Shown here in pieces: positions 12,831 through 17,701 of a stretch of DNA of 17,701 nt. The notes beneath the pieces are model-generated. The model was not told the origin of the DNA and ran no database searches. It saw nothing but the letters and a program-made list of their open reading frames with translations. Source of the DNA: Betaproteobacteria bacterium (GTDB lineage: Bacteria; Pseudomonadota; Gammaproteobacteria; Burkholderiales; SG8-41); contig JACOVL010000086.1 in NCBI GenBank assembly GCA_016177355.1, positions 1 through 17,701 of the forward strand, read 5' to 3'. Position 1 is the stretch's first letter, and each line of letters opens with the position of its first letter. Made by a program: the position numbers and the translations under genes.

Positions 12831-14731
12831 GCGGTCCCCTCTCGGGCATCGTCGTCCTCGAGGTCGGGCACATGCTTGCCGGCCCGTACTGCGGGATGCT
12901 GCTCGCCGATCTCGGCGCCGACGTGATCAAGATCGAACCGCCCGAGGGCGATCTCGGGCGGCGTGTCAGCCCGCATGCGATCGGCCCGCACAACGCCTAC
13001 TTCGCGAGCTTGAACCGCAGCAAGCGGAGCGTCGTGCTCGACCTCTCCTCCCCGGAAGGCCGGAGCTCGCTGCGCGGGCTCGCCGCCCGCGCGCATGCGC
13101 TCGTCGCCAATCTGCGGCCCGCGGCGATCAGGAAGCTCGGCCTCACCTACGAGGCGTTGAAGGACGTGAACCCCAGGCTGGTTTGCCTCGCGCTCACCGG
13201 CTACGGCCTGGAGGGCGGCCACGCCGGCCGCCCGGCCTACGACTACGTCATCCAGGCGCTGACCGGCGTGATGGCCGTGACCGGTGAGCCGGGCGGGCCG
13301 CCGGCCAAGACCGGCTACTCCGCGGTGGACAACTCGGCCGGCATGATGGGGGCGGTCGCGCTGCTTTCGCAGATCGTCGAGGGCCGGGGCGGCCAGATCG
13401 ACGTCTCCCTGTACGATGTCATGCTGTCGCAGCTCAACTATCTCGCGGGCGCCTGGCTGAACGCCGGCGAACGCGCGCAGCGCATGCCGCGCTCGGCGCA
13501 TCCGTACATCGTCCCGGCGCAGCTCTTCGAGACGCGGGATGGCTGGCTCGCCGTGTTCGTTTCGCACGACGAGTTCTGGCGGCGTTTCTGCAAGGAGGCC
13601 GGCAGGCCGGAGTGGCTCGAGGATGCGCGCTTCGCGACGATGGCCGCGCGCCGCGAGAACCGCGCCACGGTGCTCGCCGCGCTGGAGCCGTTGTTCAGGA
13701 GCGACACGACGGCGTCGTGGGCCGCGCGCCTTGCGCCGCTCGGCGTGGTGGCCGCCCCGATCGAAACGCTCGAACAGGCGCTCGGCTCGGAGCTCGCGCG
13801 CGAACGGGACATGATCGTGGAGATCGGATGCGCCGGCGGCACGATCCGCGCAGTCGGCAACCCGGTGAAGATCACCGGCATGCGGCAGGAGTACCGGCCG
13901 CCCCCGTTGCTCGGCGAACACAATGCCGCGCTCCTGGGGGAGCGCCGCGCGGGCGGCGCCGGAGATCGCGGGATTGACGCCGGGCCGACCGGCCTCGCCG
14001 CCCGCATCCTGGCGCGCGACCGGCGCGCGATCGCGCGCGCCATTACCGCGGTCGAGAACGGCACCGCCGAAGGCGGCGCGATCAGCGCGGAACTTGCGGC
14101 GCACCGCGGCCACGCGCGCGTCGTGGGCATCACCGGTCCTCCCGGATGCGGCAAATCCACGCTCGTCGCCGCGCTGGTGAAGGAACTCATCGCGCGAGGC
14201 AGGCGCGTCGCCGTCGTGGCGGTGGATCCGTCCAGCCCGTTTTCCGGCGGCGCGCTGCTGGGAGACCGGGTCCGCATGGCCGGGATCCAGGCGCACGAGG
14301 GCGTTTACATCCGCTCGCTCGCCTCGCGCGGACACCACGGCGGCGTGAGCGGCGCCACCCGCCGTGTCGTCGGGCTGCTCGATGCCGCGGGCTTCGACTA
14401 CGTGCTGGTGGAAACCGTGGGGACGGGACAGTCCGAGGTCGGGGTCGCCACAATCGCGGGCACGCGGCTGGTGGTCTGCCCACCGGGGCTCGGCGACGAG
14501 GTGCAGACGCTGAAGGCGGGAATTCTCGAGATCGCCGACGCCTTCGTGGTGAACAAGGCCGACCTTCCGGGCGCCGAGCGCGCCGAGCTCGACCTCCTCT
14601 CGATGCTTGCGGTAACTGCGGGGGGGCCGAAGCCTCCGGTATTCAGAACCGCCGCCGCGTCGGGACAAGGCGTGAGCGCACTCGCGCACTGGCTGGAGCA
14701 GCGCGAGATGCCGGCGAGTCGCTCGCACTGA
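12827..14731 (+). CDS. Fusion protein: class III (CaiB/BaiF) CoA-transferase plus MeaB/ArgK-type GTPase
   Basis: One uninterrupted 634-residue frame joins two enzymes. Residues 1 to about 375 are a family III CoA-transferase: LSGIVVLEVGHMLAGPYCGM, LLADLGADVIKIEPPEGD, the TGYG region, and Asp168 in AVDNSAG at the position of the catalytic Asp169 of formyl-CoA transferase. From about 385 a G3E GTPase of the MeaB/ArgK group follows: Walker A GPPGCGKST at 437-445, VDPSSPFSGGALLGDRVRM, ETVGTGQSE, and the guanine-specificity motif NKAD. MeaB loads and protects adenosylcobalamin in mutases. Class III transferases move CoA between organic acids. Together they would activate the substrate and service the mutase encoded just before (4-bp overlap). 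I know of no common precedent for this fusion. Confidence 0.92.
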   Translation: MSGPLSGIVVLEVGHMLAGPYCGMLLADLGADVIKIEPPEGDLGRRVSPHAIGPHNAYFASLNRSKRSVVLDLSSPEGRSSLRGLAARAHALVANLRPAAIRKLGLTYEALKDVNPRLVCLALTGYGLEGGHAGRPAYDYVIQALTGVMAVTGEPGGPPAKTGYSAVDNSAGMMGAVALLSQIVEGRGGQIDVSLYDVMLSQLNYLAGAWLNAGERAQRMPRSAHPYIVPAQLFETRDGWLAVFVSHDEFWRRFCKEAGRPEWLEDARFATMAARRENRATVLAALEPLFRSDTTASWAARLAPLGVVAAPIETLEQALGSELARERDMIVEIGCAGGTIRAVGNPVKITGMRQEYRPPPLLGEHNAALLGERRAGGAGDRGIDAGPTGLAARILARDRRAIARAITAVENGTAEGGAISAELAAHRGHARVVGITGPPGCGKSTLVAALVKELIARGRRVAVVAVDPSSPFSGGALLGDRVRMAGIQAHEGVYIRSLASRGHHGGVSGATRRVVGLLDAAGFDYVLVETVGTGQSEVGVATIAGTRLVVCPPGLGDEVQTLKAGILEIADAFVVNKADLPGAERAELDLLSMLAVTAGGPKPPVFRTAAASGQGVSALAHWLEQREMPASRSH

Positions 14732-15149
14732 CCGCGTCCTCAGCCAGGGTATCAATGATCGGGCAGCCGGATTTTCGGCTGCCTTTCGAGCATTCCGTGA
14801 TCAGGCCCTTCAGCGCCTTCTCGATGGCCGCCAGGTCGCTGATTTTTCCCTCGACCATGGCGAGCTTCTTTTCCGCAAGCGCTTGGGTTTCCGCGCAGTG
14901 TTTGCCATCCGAGAGGCCCAGAAGCAGCGCGATTTCCTCCAGCGAAAAGCCCAACGCCTGCGCCCGCTTGATGAAGCGCACGCGCTTCAGATCATCCGCG
15001 CCATATCGCCGTATGCGGCCGTGCGCCCGGTCGGGCCGCGGCAGCAGTCCAATCCCCTGGTAATAGCGGATGGTCTCGACGTGCACGCCGGCCTCGTTTG
15101 CCAGCTCGCTGATTCTGAAACCTTTTTTGTCGGTCGCTTGCCTCAACAT
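14643..15149 (-). CDS. merR: Mercury-responsive regulator MerR
   Basis: This 168-residue regulator begins with a MerR helix-turn-helix (FRISELANEAGVHVETIRYY). All three mercury-binding cysteines are present: Cys85 in DGKHCAET, Cys120 and Cys129 in GCPII. They are offset by exactly 3 from Cys82, Cys117 and Cys126 of Tn501 MerR, so it senses Hg(II). The gene is divergent from merA, with the mer operator between them. Its C-terminus is about 25-30 residues longer than usual; the Arg- and Ala-rich tail is encoded opposite the last 89 bp of the fusion gene. This suggests that the normal stop was lost where two DNA segments were joined. Confidence 0.94.
   Translation of the reverse strand: MLRQATDKKGFRISELANEAGVHVETIRYYQGIGLLPRPDRAHGRIRRYGADDLKRVRFIKRAQALGFSLEEIALLLGLSDGKHCAETQALAEKKLAMVEGKISDLAAIEKALKGLITECSKGSRKSGCPIIDTLAEDAVSASDSPASRAAPASARVRSRLVPTRRRF
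14762..14783 (+). terminator. Possible hairpin terminator of the acyl-CoA operon (inside merR)
   Basis: GGCAGCCG (14762-14769) and CGGCTGCC (14776-14783) form a perfect 8-bp stem around GATTTT, followed by TTTCG. It starts 30 bp after the fusion gene stop and could end that transcript, although the T run is short. It lies in merR codons around Cys129, so the symmetry could also be incidental coding. Confidence 0.35.
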
Positions 15150-15154
15150 GACGC

Positions 15155-15185
15155 TTGACCCCGTAGCTAACTACGGAAGTAACGT
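15155..15185 (+). promoter_or_regulatory. mer operator-promoter (MerR-controlled)
   Basis: TTGACC (15155-15160) and TAACGT (15180-15185) are 19 bp apart. Between them CCGTAG and CTACGG (15161-15166, 15171-15176) form a perfect inverted repeat around CTAA, followed by AAG. The order and spacing are those of the Tn501/Tn21 mer promoter (TTGACT, CCGTAC/GTACGG, TAAGGT). MerR bound here holds the promoter and unwinds it when Hg(II) binds. The merR start codon (15147-15149) lies 5 bp from the -35, so merR transcription must initiate within the same region. Confidence 0.93.
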
Positions 15186-15188
15186 TAC

Positions 15189-15281
15189 ACCTTTGACGAC
15201 GCGATGACTACTGTCGAGGCGATGCTCAAGGCGACCAAGGACGCCGGCTTCCCGTCAACGCTCAAGAAGGAAAGGAAATGA
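15189..15281 (+). pseudogene. 3' remnant of a merP gene between the mer promoter and merA
   Basis: The frame from 15189 to TGA 15279-15281 encodes the last 30 residues of a MerP (TFDDAMTTVEAML, KATKDAGFPS and a KKERK tail) with no signal peptide or metal loop. By eye, 77 of the last 87 bases match the end of the merP at 8649-8948, and the stop overlaps the merA ATG (ATGA), as in an intact mer operon. An ATG at 15204 could still allow a 25-residue leader peptide coupled to merA. The merA ribosome binding site (AAGGAAAGG) lies within it. Confidence 0.85.
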
Positions 15282-16951
15282 ACCTATACACCATTCGTGT
15301 GACAGGCATGACCTGCGATCACTGTGCCGCCACCATTGAAAAGACACTGAACCAACTGCCCGGGGCCAGCGCAAAAGTCTCCTACGACGACGCGCTCGCC
15401 AAGGTGAGCACCACCGGAAGTATCAATGTGAAGCGGATGCTGGATGCGGTGCGAGCCAAAGGCTACGGCGCCGAGCTCCTTGACACGCTCAAGGGCGACG
15501 GCCAGGAGCGAATTCCTTCCGTAGGTAAGACGGCACCGTCGAATCGAAAAGCTGGAAACGGCCTGCACGTCGCCATTATCGGCAGCGGCAGCGGCGCGTT
15601 CGCCGCGGCGATCCGGGCCGTTGATGCCGGCGCACAGGTTACTCTCATCGAGGCTGGGACCCTCGGCGGTACCTGTGTCAACGTGGGCTGCGTCCCCTCC
15701 AAAATCATGATCCGAGCAGCCCACTTTGCCCACGCCCAGGCGGCCGGCCCGTTTCACGGAATCGCGAATCGGCCGGCGCAGGTGAATCGGGCGTCACTAG
15801 TTGCCCAGCAGCAGCAGCGGGTCGAGGAGCTGCGGGTTGCCAAATACCAGAATATCGTGAATGCCAACCCGGGCATCAACGTGCTGCAGGGCTACGCCCG
15901 CATCAAAGATAACCACACTCTGATTGTGAAGCGGACGGACGGACGAGAGACGCAACTGCGCGCCGACCGGGTGCTGATCGCGACCGGCGCTTCCCCCGCG
16001 ATACCGCCCGTGCCGGGCCTCAAGGAGTCGCCCTATTGGACTTCCACCGACGCGCTGGTGGCGAAAGAGCTGCCGCAGCACCTCGTCATCATCGGTTCAT
16101 CCATCGTCGCGGTGGAGCTGGGCCAGGCATTCCTGCGGCTCGGCTCGATGGTGACCATGATCGCCCGCAGCAAGGTGCTGTTCCGCGAGGATCCCGCCAT
16201 CGGCGAAGCGCTCGCGGAAGCGCTGACAGGCGAAGGCATGAAAATACTGACCCACACCGAGACACGCTCGGTCGTCCATCGCGACGGAGTATTCCAGGTC
16301 GAGACCAGCGCCGGAGTCGTGAGCGGGGATCGCCTCTTGGTAGCGACCGGCCGCCGCCCGAACACGACGGGGATGGGACTCGAAGAGATTGGCGTGAAAC
16401 TGGACGAACGCAGGGCGATTCGCGTGGATGACCATATGCGCACCGGCGTACCGGACATCTATGCGGTGGGCGATTGCACCAACCAGCCGCAATTCGTTTA
16501 CGTGGCGGCCGCAGCGGGGACCCGCGCGGCGATCAACATGACGGGCGGTGATGCGACTCTTGACTTGACGACGATGCCGGCGGTGGTCTTCACCGATCCG
16601 CAAGTGGCGACCGTGGGGCTCTCCGAGGCCGAAGCACATCTCAAGGGCATCGAAACCGAGACCCGCACGCTCACGCTCGACAACGTGCCGCGCGCGCTCG
16701 CCAATTTCGACACGCGGGGATTCATCAAGATCGTCGCGGAAGCGGGAAGCGGCCGCCTGCTGGGCGTGCAGGCCGTGGCGGACCAGGCGGGAGAGCTGAT
16801 CCAGACGGCGGGGCTTGCGATTCGCAACCGCATGACGGTGGATGAACTCGCGGGGCAGCTCTTTCCCTACCTCACGATGGTCGAGGGCCTCAAGCTGTGC
16901 GCCCAGACCTTCAGAAAGGATGTAAAGCAGCTCTCCTGCTGCGCGGGTTAG
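15278..16951 (+). CDS. merA: Mercuric reductase MerA with N-terminal HMA domain
   Basis: This 557-residue flavoprotein reduces Hg(II) to volatile Hg(0) with NADPH in the cytoplasm. The NmerA domain carries GMTCDHC (Cys13, Cys16). The FAD-binding GSGSGAFAA begins near residue 102. The redox pair is Cys133 and Cys138 in GTCVNVGCVPSK. A second Rossmann segment (VIIGSSIVAVELGQ) lies near 270, and the dimerisation domain has FTDPQVATVGLSEAEA. The C-terminus ends in CCAG, giving the Cys554-Cys555 pair that hands Hg(II) to the active site. Length and motifs match the Tn501 type. A strong AAGGAAAGG site precedes the ATG, which overlaps the merP remnant stop. Confidence 0.97.
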   Translation: MNLYTIRVTGMTCDHCAATIEKTLNQLPGASAKVSYDDALAKVSTTGSINVKRMLDAVRAKGYGAELLDTLKGDGQERIPSVGKTAPSNRKAGNGLHVAIIGSGSGAFAAAIRAVDAGAQVTLIEAGTLGGTCVNVGCVPSKIMIRAAHFAHAQAAGPFHGIANRPAQVNRASLVAQQQQRVEELRVAKYQNIVNANPGINVLQGYARIKDNHTLIVKRTDGRETQLRADRVLIATGASPAIPPVPGLKESPYWTSTDALVAKELPQHLVIIGSSIVAVELGQAFLRLGSMVTMIARSKVLFREDPAIGEALAEALTGEGMKILTHTETRSVVHRDGVFQVETSAGVVSGDRLLVATGRRPNTTGMGLEEIGVKLDERRAIRVDDHMRTGVPDIYAVGDCTNQPQFVYVAAAAGTRAAINMTGGDATLDLTTMPAVVFTDPQVATVGLSEAEAHLKGIETETRTLTLDNVPRALANFDTRGFIKIVAEAGSGRLLGVQAVADQAGELIQTAGLAIRNRMTVDELAGQLFPYLTMVEGLKLCAQTFRKDVKQLSCCAG

Positions 16952-16960
16952 GAGCGAGCC

Positions 16961-17323
16961 ATGAAAGAACTGCTGAAACAGTGCTCGTCGGTCGCCGGGG
17001 CGGGATTCGCGGGCGCGTGTTGTTTAGGCGTGACGGCAGCGCTGTCGGTGCTCACCGCGATCGGCGCGGGCTTTCTGATCAACGATGCCTTTCTCATCCC
17101 GCTCTATCTGGGGTTGCTTGCGCTGAGCGTGTGGTTGCTCTACTCGTCGGCGCGGTCGCACGGCTACCTCCCCCCGTTCTGGACGGGTCTCACCGGCGCA
17201 CTCGTCGCATTCGCCGGACTGTGGCTCCTGCCGGCTCTGGTGTATGCCGGCCTCGCCGTGCTGATCTCGGGCAGCGTGTGGGATTTCTGGAACGCTCGCC
17301 GGGCGCTGGCATCTCCGCGTTAG
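16961..17323 (+). CDS. merC: MerC-like mercury transport membrane protein
   Basis: This 120-residue protein has about four hydrophobic helices. The start has AGGAGCGAGCC before the ATG, 9 bp after merA. The last helix, YAGLAVLISGSVWDF, matches the MerC pattern YVGLALMIGVSIWDF. The first helix carries the vicinal pair Cys20-Cys21 (GACCLG), which looks more like MerT and MerF than the CAAC of Tn21 MerC; the C-terminal cysteines of Tn21 MerC are absent. It probably takes up Hg(II) across the inner membrane and passes it to MerA, replacing the deleted merT. Cys8 near the N-terminus is an extra possible thiol. Confidence 0.85.
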   Translation: MKELLKQCSSVAGAGFAGACCLGVTAALSVLTAIGAGFLINDAFLIPLYLGLLALSVWLLYSSARSHGYLPPFWTGLTGALVAFAGLWLLPALVYAGLAVLISGSVWDFWNARRALASPR

Positions 17324-17373
17324 GTTGTCGTGGTCACGCGGCGCGCGAAGGGTCCGATCGAGAGGCTTGAATC

Positions 17374-17625
17374 ATGGAAACGACGGACACGAAGGGAGCG
17401 ACCTCCCCGGTCCGGGGGGCGTTAACGTACTTCATGGGCGCGCTCGCGTTCCTGACGTGCCCCTGCCATCTACCGATCCTGCTGCTTCTGCTCTCGGGAA
17501 CCGCGGCCGGCGCCTTCCTTTCGCAAAACCTGGGGATCGCATTCCTGCTGTTACTGCCGGTCTTTCTGCTGTCGGCGTTCGCCACGTGGCGGCTGCTGGA
17601 CAGGAGCGACCGTAACACCCGGTAG
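17374..17625 (+). CDS. merE: MerE mercury transport protein
   Basis: This 83-residue membrane protein has the MerE signature GALAFLTCPCHLPIL, with Cys29 and Cys31 in the CPC at the end of the first helix, followed by GTAAGAFL and a second helix. Family MerE proteins move Hg(II), and possibly methylmercury, across the inner membrane. It is the last gene of this mer operon; merD, which often precedes merE, is absent. A GAGAGG site sits about 11 bp before the ATG. Confidence 0.93.
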   Translation: METTDTKGATSPVRGALTYFMGALAFLTCPCHLPILLLLLSGTAAGAFLSQNLGIAFLLLLPVFLLSAFATWRLLDRSDRNTR

Positions 17626-17633
17626 ATTGCCTC

Positions 17634-17701
17634 TCAGGCGGCCTTCATGGAGCTGCCGCGCAGCTCGCGCAGCGCCCCTGCGCTCACGCCTACTGCAGAG
17701 C
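17634..17701 (-). CDS. Possible C-terminal end of a convergent gene (cut by window edge)
   Basis: On the minus strand one frame is open from the right edge to TGA at 17634-17636 and ends LRELRGSSMKAA. Length is too short to judge the family. It would be convergent with merE, with an 8-bp gap between the two stops. The 7-bp hairpin at 17650-17666 would lie inside it. Confidence 0.25.
   Translation of the reverse strand, partial: SAVGVSAGALRELRGSSMKAA

Noticed and set aside
12638..14755. Long antisense open frame opposite the CoA-transferase::MeaB gene; similar ones at 556-2238 and 10405-12435
   Set aside because: In GC-rich DNA stops are rare on the antisense strand. These frames lack recognisable domains and are His/Arg/Ala/Gly-rich shadows of well-supported genes.
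17650..17666. Hairpin GAGCTGC-CGC-GCAGCTC as terminator of the mer operon
   Set aside because: The 7-bp stem is perfect but has no T run after it on either strand and may lie in a convergent coding region.
1..17701. CRISPR array, tRNA or rRNA gene, or insertion sequence with transposase
   Set aside because: I found no regularly spaced repeats, no cloverleaf or rRNA-like segment, no transposase-like frame and no Tn21/Tn501-type terminal inverted repeat when reading both strands.

Overview
The window is GC-rich, densely packed bacterial DNA with mostly + strand genes and many 4-bp ATGA/GTGA gene overlaps. Coding style and family content (MerR/MerA/MerC/MerE, IclR, class III CoA-transferase) suggest a proteobacterium, most likely beta or gamma. 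That is inference; no rRNA, tRNA or other phylogenetic marker is present.

Layout. (1) 1-5032: a translationally coupled operon of two FtsX/MacB-type ABC permeases (the first cut by the window edge), their ATPase, a 71-residue HMA metal-binding protein, and a secreted protease that appears to carry both a subtilisin (S8) domain and a C-terminal metzincin-like zinc-protease domain. (2) 5048-8948: a metal-responsive operon behind a MerR-family promoter of the ZntR/CadR/PbrR kind. It holds a P1B ATPase with YPC in place of CPC, an anchored protein of unknown function, a CcdA/DsbD-like membrane protein, and a MerP whose first metal-binding cysteine codon is UGA. A hairpin that fits the bacterial SECIS layout follows the UGA, so this MerP is a candidate selenoprotein. 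(3) 8949-9299: gene debris and a tandem operator-like repeat. (4) 9300-14731: an IclR-led operon with a decarboxylase-like crotonase, split methylmalonyl-CoA-type mutase (catalytic and B12 subunits), and a fusion of a class III CoA-transferase with a MeaB/ArgK GTPase. Functionally this parallels the E. coli scp (sbm) set: mutase, G-protein chaperone, decarboxylase and CoA-transferase. (5) 14643-17625: a mercury-resistance locus with divergent merR, a textbook mer operator-promoter, the 3' remnant of a second merP, then merA, a merC-like gene and merE.

How the parts fit. Two metal operons and a mer locus flank the acyl-CoA operon. The mer locus has lost merT and most of merP but keeps reductase and membrane proteins. 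The operon at 5113-8948 carries the other merP, which shares about 77 of 87 3'-terminal bases with the remnant. The two loci are therefore related by duplication or recombination. The most notable observations are the UGA-containing MerP with its hairpin, the CoA-transferase::MeaB fusion, and the dual-protease protein.
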